Shown here: piece by piece, positions 7,094 through 15,396 of the stretch | Layout of the letters: each line of letters opens with the position of its first letter | Numbering within the stretch: the first letter of the stretch is position 1 | Source: JBGQAS01 sp964498605 | GTDB taxonomy: Bacteria; Chloroflexota; Anaerolineae; Anaerolineales; Anaerolineaceae | Direction of reading: 5' to 3' | Assembly: GCA_964498605.1 (NCBI GenBank) | Contig: CAZCHK010000009.1 | Location: forward strand, 1-57,988 | DNA: 57,988 nt | The notes under the pieces: generated by a model | Seen by the model: only the letters and a program-made list of their open reading frames with translations | Told to the model about the DNA's origin: nothing | Database searches by the model: none | Program-made: the position numbers and the translations under genes

Positions 7094-9208
7094 ATGTTTG
7101 ACCTGGATTCTGGTGAATATTACGAGAAGGTTTACGCTGGTATATTGGGTAAGATCATCGGGGTATACCTGGGACGACCCATCGAAGGCTGGACTTATGA
7201 AAAGATCCAGCGGGAATTGGGGGACATCACATACTTCATGAATGACAGGATTCCTGACGCCCCGCCACTCATCGTGACGGATGACGATATTGCCGGAACC
7301 TTCACGTTCGTGCGCGCGATCGAGGATTTTGGCTGCAGCAAAGAGCTGACCTCAGAGCAGATCGGCAGAACCTGGCTGAATTACATTATTGAAAACCGGA
7401 CCATCCTCTTCTGGGGCGGATTGGGGAATGCAACCGAGCACACCGCTTACCTGCACCTCAAGCAGGGTATTCCCGCCCCCCACAGCGGTTCACGAAAGTT
7501 GAATGGGAAGATCCTTTCAGAGCAGATCGGAGCGCAGATTTTCATCGATGGGTGGTCGATGCTGGCTCCGGGTGATCCGGGATTGGCCATCAACCTGGCG
7601 GGAAAAGCCGCCCGGGTCAGCCACGACGGCGAAGCGGTCACCGCGGCGCAGTTCCTGGCGGCCATGGAGGCGCAGGCCTTTACCGAAAACGATTTGATGA
7701 AAATCGTCGATATCGCGCTGGGTTTCATTCCCCCGGCCAGCATCATATCCAGGTTGGCAGGCGATCTGATCGCGTGGCATGCGAACTTGAAGGATTGGCG
7801 AGAGGCCCGGCTCAAGATCGTGGAAAAGTACGGCTACGACCGGTACGGCGGTGTGTGCCATGTGGTGCCAAACCACGCCTTGATCCTGCTTGGACTTTTG
7901 TACGGTAACGGGGATTTTGATGAAAGCTTGAGAATCGTCAACACGTGCGGCTGGGACACGGATTGCAATTCTGGAAACCTGGGCTGCTTGCTGGGGATCA
8001 GGAATGGGCTGGCAGGCCTTTCAGTCCGACAGGATTGGCGTTCACCCGTAGCGGACCGGATGTATTTACCCACGGTGGATGGCGGCAATGCCGTAACGGA
8101 CGCGCTTCGCGAAGCGGACCACATTGTCTCCATGGCGAGAAGGATGAACGGGATGCCAGACAGAAGACAAAAGAAAGGCGCGAGGTACCACTTCAGCCTG
8201 CCCGGCAGTCTCCAGGGATTTTTCATCGAAGGCTCGGGCAGTAAAGATTTGGCCGGGAGGGTTCGCAATGAAGATGAAAGCTTGAGAATCGATATCTGCC
8301 CCGGGGCGGATCATCATCCGGTGTTGGTGAAAACCGCGACGTTCATCCCGCCGGAACATAAGCACATGCGATGGTACGAATTGATCGCTTCTCCAGCACT
8401 GTACAGCGGGCAGACCCTGCGCGCGGCGTTAACCGCCGCACAGACCAATCGGTCATCCCTGTGCACGCGTGCTGCCGTTCAGTATTACGATCACGAGGAT
8501 ATTATCAGCACAGCAGACGGACCCGCGGAGGAAATTCGGCCGGGGGAAACAAGAATCATCCAATGGCAGACGCGGGTACCTGATGGATGCCCGATCGTGT
8601 ACGCGGGAGTTCAGATAGAGACCGGTGCGGAGGCGACCTTGTATCTGGACTGGTTGACCTGGGATGGTGATCCCTGTGTGCGGTATTGCCTGCCTGACTG
8701 CGGGGGAACCATGTGGCAAAGAGCCTGGGTAAATGCGGTTGATCAGACATACGACCTCAAGCCCGAATTGATGCGCCTGATACAGAACCATGGCCGGGGG
8801 ATGATGCTGACCGGGACGCGGGATTGGCAGGACCTTCAGATATCCACGCATCTGATCCCGCACCTGATTGGAGCCTTTGGCGTGGCGGGACGGGTTCAAG
8901 GCTTGCAACGGTATTACGCGGTAATGATTGAAAAGCCAAACACCGCCAGATTGATCAAAATGGACCATGCCGAGAAGACATTGGCTCAGGGCGTTCTTGA
9001 TTGGAAGGAGGACGAATGGATCCAGGTCGATCTGATCACCAGCGGTGACCACATCCAGTGCAGTGTAAACGGCAGGCAGCTCCTGTCCTGCAGAGATACC
9101 CACCAGCCACTGCTGAACGGCTGCGTTGGAATGATCGTGGAGGAGGGCTGCCTGGGTGTCGAAAGCGTGAGCATCGGGATGCCAAAGGACAACCAGCTCG
9201 ATCCGTGA
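7094..9208 (+). CDS. ADP-ribosylglycohydrolase-family protein with C-terminal beta-rich domain
   Basis: A 704-residue protein. Residues 1 to about 350 are an ADP-ribosylglycohydrolase (DraG/ARH) domain with the metal motif VTDDDIAGTF near residue 61 and a second metal cluster in CGWDTDCNSGN near 287. About 350 further residues form beta-rich segments; the last 150 (from about AWVNAVDQTYDLKPE to the end) look like a concanavalin/LamG-type lectin fold, a resemblance only. Known ARH enzymes are about 300 residues, so this is a long form. A strong site aaggagga lies 9 nt before the ATG. No signal peptide is visible. It probably cleaves a ribosyl or ADP-ribosyl bond, consistent with adjacent ribose salvage genes. 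Confidence 0.8.
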   Translation: MFDLDSGEYYEKVYAGILGKIIGVYLGRPIEGWTYEKIQRELGDITYFMNDRIPDAPPLIVTDDDIAGTFTFVRAIEDFGCSKELTSEQIGRTWLNYIIENRTILFWGGLGNATEHTAYLHLKQGIPAPHSGSRKLNGKILSEQIGAQIFIDGWSMLAPGDPGLAINLAGKAARVSHDGEAVTAAQFLAAMEAQAFTENDLMKIVDIALGFIPPASIISRLAGDLIAWHANLKDWREARLKIVEKYGYDRYGGVCHVVPNHALILLGLLYGNGDFDESLRIVNTCGWDTDCNSGNLGCLLGIRNGLAGLSVRQDWRSPVADRMYLPTVDGGNAVTDALREADHIVSMARRMNGMPDRRQKKGARYHFSLPGSLQGFFIEGSGSKDLAGRVRNEDESLRIDICPGADHHPVLVKTATFIPPEHKHMRWYELIASPALYSGQTLRAALTAAQTNRSSLCTRAAVQYYDHEDIISTADGPAEEIRPGETRIIQWQTRVPDGCPIVYAGVQIETGAEATLYLDWLTWDGDPCVRYCLPDCGGTMWQRAWVNAVDQTYDLKPELMRLIQNHGRGMMLTGTRDWQDLQISTHLIPHLIGAFGVAGRVQGLQRYYAVMIEKPNTARLIKMDHAEKTLAQGVLDWKEDEWIQVDLITSGDHIQCSVNGRQLLSCRDTHQPLLNGCVGMIVEEGCLGVESVSIGMPKDNQLDP

Positions 9209-9216
9209 CCGGTCAG

Positions 9217-9250
9217 ATAACCACCTGCATGCTTGTGGGTTATTATTAGT
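9217..9250 (+). terminator. Possible terminator after the ADP-ribosylglycohydrolase gene
   Basis: The inverted sequence ataaccac ... gtgggttat forms a stem with one bulge, followed by a short T/A-rich tail. It is weaker than the other terminators in the window. Confidence 0.4.
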
Positions 9251-9267
9251 AGAGGCATAGCTGGGAC

Positions 9268-10161
9268 ATGAACCACAGGCAGTTGAGTGAATCATTGATC
9301 GATGAGCTGGTCGGTTCGCTGGGTCTGCCCAGAACGCGTCTGACGCATGGGATCTTCTGGATGCTTTTTCGGAACATCACCAACCGGTTGGCCGATCTCG
9401 GCATCCCTTTTGATCAGAAGGTCGCGGCGGAAGGACTGCCGGAGGCGAGCCGATGGTGCCTGGGACATTTTTGCCAGGGGATCCAATCAGCGGGACTGGA
9501 AAACATCCCACCTCAGGGCCCACTGCTGGTTGCGTCCAACCACCCGGGAGCGTACGACGCGTTGATCGCCTTTTCAATGGTCAACAGGCAGGATATCCGC
9601 TGGGTGTCCAGCGAGATACCGTTTCTTTCCCTGCTTTTCAATACGAGAAAGCACATTATTTTCGCGAGCAGAAGCAGCATGGCGAACCGGTTTTCTGTCC
9701 TGCGGGATGCGCTGCGGCATTTGCAGTCACAAGGAACGCTGGTTTTCTTCGGTGCCGGGCACAGGGAGCCAGACCCGGCCGTGTATCCAGGTGCGTTCCA
9801 ATCCATCGCGGAATGGCTGAAGGTGATGGAAATCTTCATGACAAAAGTTGAAAATGTGCGCTTCCTTCCGGTCATCATCAGCGGAGTGGTGGCCCCGCAG
9901 TGGGCGCGCAGCCCGTTCACGCACCTGCGGCGCAAACAGATCGATCAGCACCGGCTGGCCGAGTTCGGCCAGGTCATCTCTCAACTGCTGCGCCCCGGCC
10001 GCATGTTTGTGAAACCCGCCATTTCATTTGGAGCCGCGGCAACGCTCCAGGAGATCAGGCAGAAGATGAGGAATGGATCGATCATGAATGAGATGCTTTT
10101 TCGCATGAAAGAGCAATTATCCTCTCATCTGCACTTGTTCGGCATCGTTCCACCTGTGTGA
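9268..10161 (+). CDS. PlsC-like phospholipid/glycerolipid acyltransferase
   Basis: A 297-residue lysophospholipid-type acyltransferase. The catalytic H-x4-D motif is in SNHPGAYDAL (His92, Asp97), and a second block appears as GTLVFFGAGHREPDP, where PlsC proteins have the F-P-E-G-type glycine block. It transfers an acyl chain to a glycerolipid or another polar acceptor at the membrane. An amphipathic N-terminal region may anchor it. It precedes a phosphoribosyltransferase by 89 nt. The acceptor cannot be determined. Confidence 0.8.
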   Translation: MNHRQLSESLIDELVGSLGLPRTRLTHGIFWMLFRNITNRLADLGIPFDQKVAAEGLPEASRWCLGHFCQGIQSAGLENIPPQGPLLVASNHPGAYDALIAFSMVNRQDIRWVSSEIPFLSLLFNTRKHIIFASRSSMANRFSVLRDALRHLQSQGTLVFFGAGHREPDPAVYPGAFQSIAEWLKVMEIFMTKVENVRFLPVIISGVVAPQWARSPFTHLRRKQIDQHRLAEFGQVISQLLRPGRMFVKPAISFGAAATLQEIRQKMRNGSIMNEMLFRMKEQLSSHLHLFGIVPPV

Positions 10162-10250
10162 AGGCCAGTTTCGGGAAGGCAGGCTACTCCCCATATCGAA
10201 TCCGTGATAAACTCACTTGTTGTTCGCCCAGTACTGTTGAAGGAGTGAGG

Positions 10251-10805
10251 ATGATGGCAGGAAAACAAAAGTATCACCGTGTTGAAATTGGAGGCGTCAC
10301 GCGCGACCTCAGGTTGTTTGAGATCAAACCGGGTTTGCGCATAGCGATCCTGAATATATTAGGGGATACCGAGCTGGTGCAGGCTTGCGCCAAAGCCCTG
10401 GCCAAAAAGATCCAGACGCTGGAATTCGACACACTGGTTACCGCGGAATCCAAGAGCATTCCGCTGGCCCACGCGCTATCCGTCGTTACCAAAAAACCAT
10501 ACGTCATACTTCGCAAAGCATACAAGATCTACATGGGTAATACAGTTCAGGCCCAGACGGTCTCCATCACAACGGGAAAACCCCAAACGCTTTATCTGGA
10601 TGAAAAGGACCGCCCTTTATTCAAGGGCAAAAGCGCGCTGATTCTGGATGATGTGATCAGCACAGGATCGACGCTGGAAGGGATGCGCGAGATCGTCAGG
10701 GCAGCCGGCGGGAAGGTGGCGGCGGTGGCGGCGATTTTTACCGAGGGGGATGCTGGCTGCTGGAAGGATGTCATTTCCCTGGGAAATTTGCCGCTCTTCG
10801 AGTAG
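10251..10805 (+). CDS. Phosphoribosyltransferase (adenine/xanthine PRTase-like)
   Basis: A 184-residue type I PRTase. The PRPP-binding motif ALILDDVISTGST lies near residues 129-141, and the preceding segment TLVTAESKSIPLAHALS followed by KPYVILRKAYK matches the flexible-loop region of adenine and xanthine PRTases. It converts a purine base plus PRPP to the nucleotide, complementing the nucleoside-cleaving enzymes upstream. Two Met codons in tandem (10251 and 10254) follow a gaaggag site, so either may be used. The Apt-versus-Xpt distinction is not resolved. Confidence 0.8.
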   Translation: MMAGKQKYHRVEIGGVTRDLRLFEIKPGLRIAILNILGDTELVQACAKALAKKIQTLEFDTLVTAESKSIPLAHALSVVTKKPYVILRKAYKIYMGNTVQAQTVSITTGKPQTLYLDEKDRPLFKGKSALILDDVISTGSTLEGMREIVRAAGGKVAAVAAIFTEGDAGCWKDVISLGNLPLFE

Positions 10806-10831
10806 AAAATCCGCGACAACATCGGAGGCTT

Positions 10832-11077
10832 CTAAGGGATGTTTTTCAGGGCAGCCTTTGTTGCGTGCGTGAGCTTTTTCAATTCACGTTCCCGGATCAG
10901 GGCGAGGCGGTGGTCCGGGACCTCTTCCAGATAAACGAGCTTGACGGGTCGATGCAGCCGGGTGTAAACCGCTCCCCGACCGGCGTTGTGCTGTGCCACG
11001 CGGCGATCAGGGTCAATCGTCCAGCCGGTGTACAGGCTGCCATCCGCGCATTCGACCATGTAGCAGTAGTATGGCAT
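10832..11077 (-). CDS. GIY-YIG nuclease-domain protein (YhbQ/UPF0213 type)
   Basis: An 81-residue single-domain protein. It starts MPYYCYMVEC, continues with GSLYTGWT (the GIY-YIG signature), then DPDRRVAQHNAGRGAVYTR with the conserved Arg, and ends with the alpha-helical ALIRERELKKL block typical of the small UPF0213 family. Role unknown; the family is thought to act on DNA. It is convergent with the PRTase gene and follows the M50 protease gene by 13 nt. Confidence 0.88.
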   Translation of the reverse strand: MPYYCYMVECADGSLYTGWTIDPDRRVAQHNAGRGAVYTRLHRPVKLVYLEEVPDHRLALIRERELKKLTHATKAALKNIP

Positions 11078-11090
11078 TGACCTTAACGAC

Positions 11091-11747
11091 TCAGCCGACC
11101 AGGATCTTGTACAGATTCTGAAGGGGGGGATAGAGGATGAATCCGAGAATATCAAAACCGATCAGGCGGGGTAAAAGGATAAGAGCGAGAAGGATGAAAC
11201 CGCTGTAGCGGCTGATCCTTTCCAGCACCCGTCCCCATTTTGGTGGAAACGCGACCAGCGCCACCTTCTCACCATCCAGCGGGGCGAGGGGCAGCATATT
11301 GAACAGCATGAGGAGCAGATTAATTGTCACCATGCGGATGAAGAAGTCTTCGAGGAACTGTAGAAAAACGCTGTCTGCCGCCGCCGCGCTGCTGATGAAC
11401 TGGAACCGAAGCGGGACAGCGAAGAGGATGGCCAGAAGGAAGTTTGACAGCGGTCCTGCCAGCGACACCAGCATCATTCCCAGTTCTGTTTTGCGGTTTA
11501 CTGCGTACGAATTCACGCGAACCGGTTTTGCCCACCCGAAGCCAACGAGCAGCAGCATTAACGAGCCGATCGGATCCAGATGTTTGAAGGGATTCAGGGT
11601 CAATCGGCCGTCCTGGCGCGGGGTTTCATCTCCCAATCGGACAGCCACGAACGCGTGCGCGAACTCGTGCATCGGCAGGCTGATGAACAAGGCCAGGATA
11701 TTGAGCAGCAGTGTTTGGATATTCAAACCCGAAAGTAATCTTTGCAT
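11091..11747 (-). CDS. Site-2-protease-like M50 zinc metalloprotease
   Basis: A 218-residue integral membrane metalloprotease. The HEFAH zinc motif sits in the first helix (His27, Glu28, His31) and the late PLAPLDGEK motif supplies the third ligand (Asp). There are about four to five membrane segments and no PDZ or CBS domain, so it is a minimal rhomboid-sized member. Such proteins cut transmembrane anchors; the target is unknown. The start at 11747 was chosen because a TATAAT at 11767-11772 overlaps the next upstream ATG (11768), making that one unlikely. Confidence 0.85.
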   Translation of the reverse strand: MQRLLSGLNIQTLLLNILALFISLPMHEFAHAFVAVRLGDETPRQDGRLTLNPFKHLDPIGSLMLLLVGFGWAKPVRVNSYAVNRKTELGMMLVSLAGPLSNFLLAILFAVPLRFQFISSAAAADSVFLQFLEDFFIRMVTINLLLMLFNMLPLAPLDGEKVALVAFPPKWGRVLERISRYSGFILLALILLPRLIGFDILGFILYPPLQNLYKILVG

Positions 11748-11766
11748 GGGAATTAAACTCTGGGGC

Positions 11767-11772
11767 ATTATA
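11767..11772 (-). promoter_or_regulatory. -10 hexamer of the M50 protease gene
   Basis: Perfect TATAAT on the minus strand, 19 nt before the chosen start. It is 8 nt from the plus-strand TATAAT of the divergent gene, so the two promoters overlap. Confidence 0.5.
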
Positions 11773-11780
11773 ACATGCGA

Positions 11781-11786
11781 TATAAT
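11781..11786 (+). promoter_or_regulatory. -10 hexamer placed for a leaderless DUF951 transcript
   Basis: TATAAT followed by six nucleotides and then the ATG at 11793. A start site at the usual distance would fall on or next to the start codon. Confidence 0.55.
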
Positions 11787-11792
11787 GCGCCC

Positions 11793-12008
11793 ATGCTGCC
11801 TGAAATCGAGTTGGGAATGAAGGTCAGACTGCGCAAAGTTCATCCCTGTGGAGGATTTGAATGGAAGATCACACGCCTGGGAGCGGATATCGGTCTTGAG
11901 TGTCTTACCTGCGGCAGAAAAGTGCTGCTGACCCGCCGCGAACTGGCCCGAAACCTGAAAAAGATCCTGCCTGGCGATGATTCCGGTCAAACCCGATCAC
12001 GCGACTGA
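11793..12008 (+). CDS. DUF951 family small protein
   Basis: A 71-residue basic protein. It has the family's LGMKVRLRKVHPCGG, WKITRLGADIGLECLTCGRKV and RRELARNLKKI segments, including one Cys after PHPCGG-like context and a C-x2-C pair. DUF951 proteins are small and common in Firmicutes and Chloroflexota, possibly nucleic-acid binding; function unproven. The start at 11793 is supported by homology and by the -10 box 6 nt upstream; an earlier in-frame ATG at 11775 lies upstream of that box. Confidence 0.85.
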   Translation: MLPEIELGMKVRLRKVHPCGGFEWKITRLGADIGLECLTCGRKVLLTRRELARNLKKILPGDDSGQTRSRD

Positions 12009-12056
12009 TATTTCAGCAGGCGTGCGGCCATAAAAACCCTTCCGTGTCATTTCGCT

Positions 12057-12062
12057 TATAAT
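12057..12062 (+). promoter_or_regulatory. -10 hexamer placed for a leaderless tsaE transcript
   Basis: TATAAT with only seven nucleotides before the ATG at 12070 and no ribosome site between them. Confidence 0.5.
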
Positions 12063-12069
12063 CTAGATC

Positions 12070-12567
12070 ATGCCCATTCTCCATCTGAATGATTTTGATT
12101 TCTTCAGCCGCAGCCCGGATCAAACGCAGCGTATCGGCATGCGCCTGGGGTCGTATTTACGAAACGATGATGTTGTCTGCATGTGTGGTGATCTGGGAAG
12201 CGGGAAAACAACCCTCGTGCAGGGAATCGCCAGGGGCTGGGGGGCACTGGAAGGTGCGATCAGCCCGACTTTTGTGATCGTGAATGTCTATCACCGCCCG
12301 GACGGGGCCAGGCTCAACCATCTGGATGCTTATCGCTTGCAGAATGCCTTCGAAGCCGAAGATCTCGATCTGAACTGGTTGTCTGAAGAAGGGGCGCTGC
12401 TGGTCGAGTGGGCTGATCGGATACGACAGGCGCTGCCCGAGGAATGCTTATGGATCGATCTGAAATATATCGCCGATGAGCAGCGGGAGATCCTCTTTTC
12501 TCCCCATGGGGCGCGGTACGTGAAATTGGTTCAGGATCTAAAAAAAGCGATGATTGGAGGGGAATGA
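12070..12567 (+). CDS. tsaE: tRNA threonylcarbamoyladenosine biosynthesis ATPase TsaE
   Basis: A 165-residue P-loop protein. Walker A is CGDLGSGKTTLVQG, followed by ISPTFVIVNVYH (the family's S-P-T-F motif), then HLDAYRL and LLVEWADR (the W-blocks with the catalytic carboxylate). TsaE works with TsaB and TsaD to make t6A37 on ANN-decoding tRNAs. tsaB follows with an ATGA overlap. tsaD is not in the window. Confidence 0.93.
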   Translation: MPILHLNDFDFFSRSPDQTQRIGMRLGSYLRNDDVVCMCGDLGSGKTTLVQGIARGWGALEGAISPTFVIVNVYHRPDGARLNHLDAYRLQNAFEAEDLDLNWLSEEGALLVEWADRIRQALPEECLWIDLKYIADEQREILFSPHGARYVKLVQDLKKAMIGGE

Positions 12568-13235
12568 TGCTTCTTGCTCTGGATACTTCAACCCAGGCGA
12601 TCGGAATGGCGTTGTTTGACGGCGTGGAGATCATCCAGGAATCCGTTTGGCGGACCAAAAATCATCACTCCGTGGAAATTGCCCCTTCCATAAAATTCAT
12701 GTTGGAAAAAGCGGGTAAAAAAACATCCGACCTGCGCTGCGTTGCTGTCGCGCAAGGCCCTGGATCGTTTACAAGTCTGCGTATCGGATTATCAATCGCC
12801 AAAGGTATCGCCCTGGCTGTCAATATCCCTCTTGTTGCTGTGGCGACATTGGATATCCTGGCTCACGGCGTCGGAATGAGAGCGATGGAGATGGCTGCTG
12901 TGCTGCAGGCGGGAAGAAACCGGCTGGCCGTTCAATGGTACCAACCCGGAGCGACGACATGGGAGAGCACGGGAGGTCTGCGCGTGTGCACCGCGCATGA
13001 ATTGGTGCAGGATGTGACGGAGCCTAAGTTATTTGCCGGTGAGCTGAATGCCGAAAACCGGCAGATCCTGGCAAGACGGTGGAAGAATGTGGTTTTGGCC
13101 GATCCGGTCGAATGCGTGCGCCGTCCCGCTCATCTGGCTGCGATCGGATGGAAAAAATGGCAGGAGGGGCAGGTGGAGAGTGCGGCCGCGCTCTCGCCGA
13201 TCTATTTGCATATTGCCGGGGGGATACCCGGATGA
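12564..13235 (+). CDS. tsaB: tRNA threonylcarbamoyladenosine biosynthesis protein TsaB
   Basis: A 223-residue ASKHA-fold protein with the N-terminal LALDTSTQAIGMAL motif, HHSVEIAPSIKFML, and the GPGSFTSLRIGLSIAKGIA block that defines TsaB. It is the scaffold partner of TsaD in t6A synthesis. The start overlaps the tsaE stop, and its own stop overlaps the rimI start (ATGA), indicating one translationally coupled unit. ATG codons at 12564 and 12567 are both possible. Confidence 0.93.
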   Translation: MMLLALDTSTQAIGMALFDGVEIIQESVWRTKNHHSVEIAPSIKFMLEKAGKKTSDLRCVAVAQGPGSFTSLRIGLSIAKGIALAVNIPLVAVATLDILAHGVGMRAMEMAAVLQAGRNRLAVQWYQPGATTWESTGGLRVCTAHELVQDVTEPKLFAGELNAENRQILARRWKNVVLADPVECVRRPAHLAAIGWKKWQEGQVESAAALSPIYLHIAGGIPG

Positions 13236-13774
13236 ACGGGACAAAATCTGAACCTTGTTTCAGGAAAATGAAGTTTGAAGATCTGGAAGCCGTGTGCGCG
13301 ATCGACAGAGAATCGTTTTCATTGCCGTGGCCTGAGACATCCTTCCGGCATGAAATTTCAAATAATGCAGCCGCCCGTTTTTGGGTTGCGGAAGACCTTT
13401 CTGCGCCAGGCAACGCAAAGGTCATCGGCATGCTCGGTGGATGGCTGATCGTTGATGAATTTCACATCGGAACCCTGGCCATTAAAAAGGAATTCCGCGG
13501 GCTGCACGTTGGAAAAAAACTTTTCATCTTCGCGATGAATGAGGTCTACAAACAAGGTGTACAATCAGTCTTTCTGGAGGTCAGGCGATCCAACCGTATC
13601 GCTCAGCAGATGTACCGCGGGCTGGGATTTGAGATGGAAGGAGTAAGAGAAAGGTACTATTCCGATAACCACGAAGACGCGATCCTCATGAATTTGGGCA
13701 ACCTTAGCCTGGAAAAGATCGCGTCCTGGCAGCAAATTGAAAAGAACAAGGGAGTTCCATGTCTGATGAAATGA
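13232..13774 (+). CDS. rimI: Ribosomal-protein-S18-alanine N-acetyltransferase RimI-like GNAT
   Basis: A 180-residue GNAT acetyltransferase. It starts with RKMKFEDLEAVCAIDRESF, typical of RimI, has the acetyl-CoA loop in EFRGLHVGKKL, then FLEVRRSNRIAQQMYRGLGF with the conserved Asn/Tyr, and GVRERYYSDNHEDAILM near the end. RimI N-acetylates ribosomal protein S18. Clustering of rimI with tsaB and tsaE is common in bacteria. The last 16 nt overlap the next gene. Confidence 0.9.
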   Translation: MNGTKSEPCFRKMKFEDLEAVCAIDRESFSLPWPETSFRHEISNNAAARFWVAEDLSAPGNAKVIGMLGGWLIVDEFHIGTLAIKKEFRGLHVGKKLFIFAMNEVYKQGVQSVFLEVRRSNRIAQQMYRGLGFEMEGVRERYYSDNHEDAILMNLGNLSLEKIASWQQIEKNKGVPCLMK

Positions 13775-14412
13775 CATTAGAAGCCATCGCCAGCAGGATC
13801 AGGAACTGCACATCGTGCCAGCTGCACAACTACCGCAAGAATTCCGTCCCGGGTGTGGGTCCATGCAACACGAAAATACTCTTTATCGGCGAAGCGCCTG
13901 GGTTTTATGAAAACGAACAGGGAAAACCTTTCGTGGGACAGGCCGGAAAACTTCTCGATGAGATGTTGATGAAGATCGGCATTCAACGAAGCGAGGTTTT
14001 CATTACCAATGTCGTGAAATGCCGGCCGCCTGAGAACCGCGACCCACTCCCGGATGAAGTGGAAGCCTGCAACAGCTACCTGGAACAGCAAATCACACTG
14101 CTTGATCCGAAAATCATTGTCACGCTCGGGCGGATATCCATGGCAAAATTCCTGGCCAGCGCAAAGATCAGCCTTGTGCACGGACAGGCGTTCTCGATCG
14201 GGGGCAGGTTGATCGTTCCCATGTACCATCCGGCTGCCGCGCTGCACCAACCTTCCCTGCGACCGCAGCTGGAGGCGGATTTCTCGAAGCTTCCGGGATA
14301 CATTTCCAGAAATGGATCGGTTGCTTCAGAAAAGACAAATGCCACACCGTCCAGTTCAGTAGAAAAACAGGAAGCAAAGAAAGATGAACCCACGCAACCC
14401 TCTCTGTTTTAG
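13759..14412 (+). CDS. Type 4 (iron-sulfur) uracil-DNA glycosylase
   Basis: A 217-residue family-4 UDG that removes uracil from DNA. Motif 1 is FIGEAPGFYENEQGKPFVG, with GQAGKLLDEML following, and motif 2 is MYHPAAALH. Cysteines for the [4Fe-4S] cluster are at C-x2-C (CTSCQ) near residue 17, CRPPENRDP, and the central EACNSYL. A Lys/Glu/Ser-rich tail of about 35 residues follows the domain. A second type 4 activity or a phage-like homologue is unlikely given the housekeeping context. Confidence 0.92.
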   Translation: MSDEMTLEAIASRIRNCTSCQLHNYRKNSVPGVGPCNTKILFIGEAPGFYENEQGKPFVGQAGKLLDEMLMKIGIQRSEVFITNVVKCRPPENRDPLPDEVEACNSYLEQQITLLDPKIIVTLGRISMAKFLASAKISLVHGQAFSIGGRLIVPMYHPAAALHQPSLRPQLEADFSKLPGYISRNGSVASEKTNATPSSSVEKQEAKKDEPTQPSLF

Positions 14413-14421
14413 GAAGATCGC

Positions 14422-15396
14422 ATGTCAACGATTCTCGTAACCGGCGCAGCGGGATTCATCGCCTACAAGGTTTGCCAGGATCTTCTCAAGGCCGGTCATG
14501 CAGTGTATGGCATCGACAACTTTAATAATGCGTATGACGTGAGTTTAAAGAAATGGCATCTGGCACAGATTTTGCCTTTCAAGAGGTTTACTTTCTCAAA
14601 ATTTGATATCGGTAACAAAAAAGCGTTAAGTGAGGTGGTCGTTCCCGGGAAAATTGATGCCGTGATCAACCTGGCAGCGCGGGCGGGTATCCGCGCCTCG
14701 CTGGAAAACCCCTGGGAGTTCATCAGCACAAACGTGACAGGCACCCTCAATTTGCTTGAATTTTGCAGGGAGAGGAAGATCCCGAAGTTCATCCTCGCCT
14801 CCTCCTCCAGCGTGTACGGCTCTCATCCACCTCTGCCCACACCGGAAAACGCAGACGCTTCCCATCCAATGCAGCCATACGCTGCCAGCAAGATCGCGGC
14901 GGAGGCGCTCTGTCATTCCTACCACCATCTTTACGACCTGGACATCACCGTTTTCCGATATTTCAACGTGTTTGGACCCGGCCTGCGTTCAGACCTGGCG
15001 GTGTTTCGGTTTTTTCAAAGGATCATGGAGAACAAAGTGATCCATATTTACGGGGACGGAACACTGACCCGCGGCTTCACGTACCTGGATGATATTTCCA
15101 GAGGTACCATCCTTGGTCTGGAACACCTTGGCTTCGAAGTGATCAACCTGGGCGGACATGAACAGGTGAGCATCAACGACCTGGTTTCCCGGATCGAGGT
15201 GGTCGCAGGGAAAAAGGCAGCGACACATCACACAGAGGGACTGCGCGCTGATATGCAGGCGAATTGGGCTGATATCAGCAAAGCGAAGACGATGTTGAAT
15301 TGGGATCCTCAGGTTGATCTTGACGAGGGACTGCAACACTTGATGAGCTGGTACTTAAAAGAACGCTCCTGGCTCAGGAAGATCGACACAGACTGA
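14422..15396 (+). CDS. NAD-dependent epimerase/dehydratase (UDP-glucuronate/glucose 4-epimerase type)
   Basis: A 324-residue extended SDR. The NAD loop is TGAAGFIA, the Asp for adenosine binding is GIDNFN, and the catalytic centre is SSSSVYG with YAASK (Tyr and Lys). The VFGPGLRSDLAVFRF and DDISRG segments fit nucleotide-sugar 4-epimerases of the UDP-glucuronate group. It supplies an activated sugar to the polysaccharide genes that follow (stop and start overlap as TGATG). Exact sugar unknown. Confidence 0.88.
   Translation: MSTILVTGAAGFIAYKVCQDLLKAGHAVYGIDNFNNAYDVSLKKWHLAQILPFKRFTFSKFDIGNKKALSEVVVPGKIDAVINLAARAGIRASLENPWEFISTNVTGTLNLLEFCRERKIPKFILASSSSVYGSHPPLPTPENADASHPMQPYAASKIAAEALCHSYHHLYDLDITVFRYFNVFGPGLRSDLAVFRFFQRIMENKVIHIYGDGTLTRGFTYLDDISRGTILGLEHLGFEVINLGGHEQVSINDLVSRIEVVAGKKAATHHTEGLRADMQANWADISKAKTMLNWDPQVDLDEGLQHLMSWYLKERSWLRKIDTD

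Noticed and set aside
10158..10250. Extended N-terminus of the phosphoribosyltransferase
   Set aside because: It lacks family similarity, and a good ribosome site precedes 10251.
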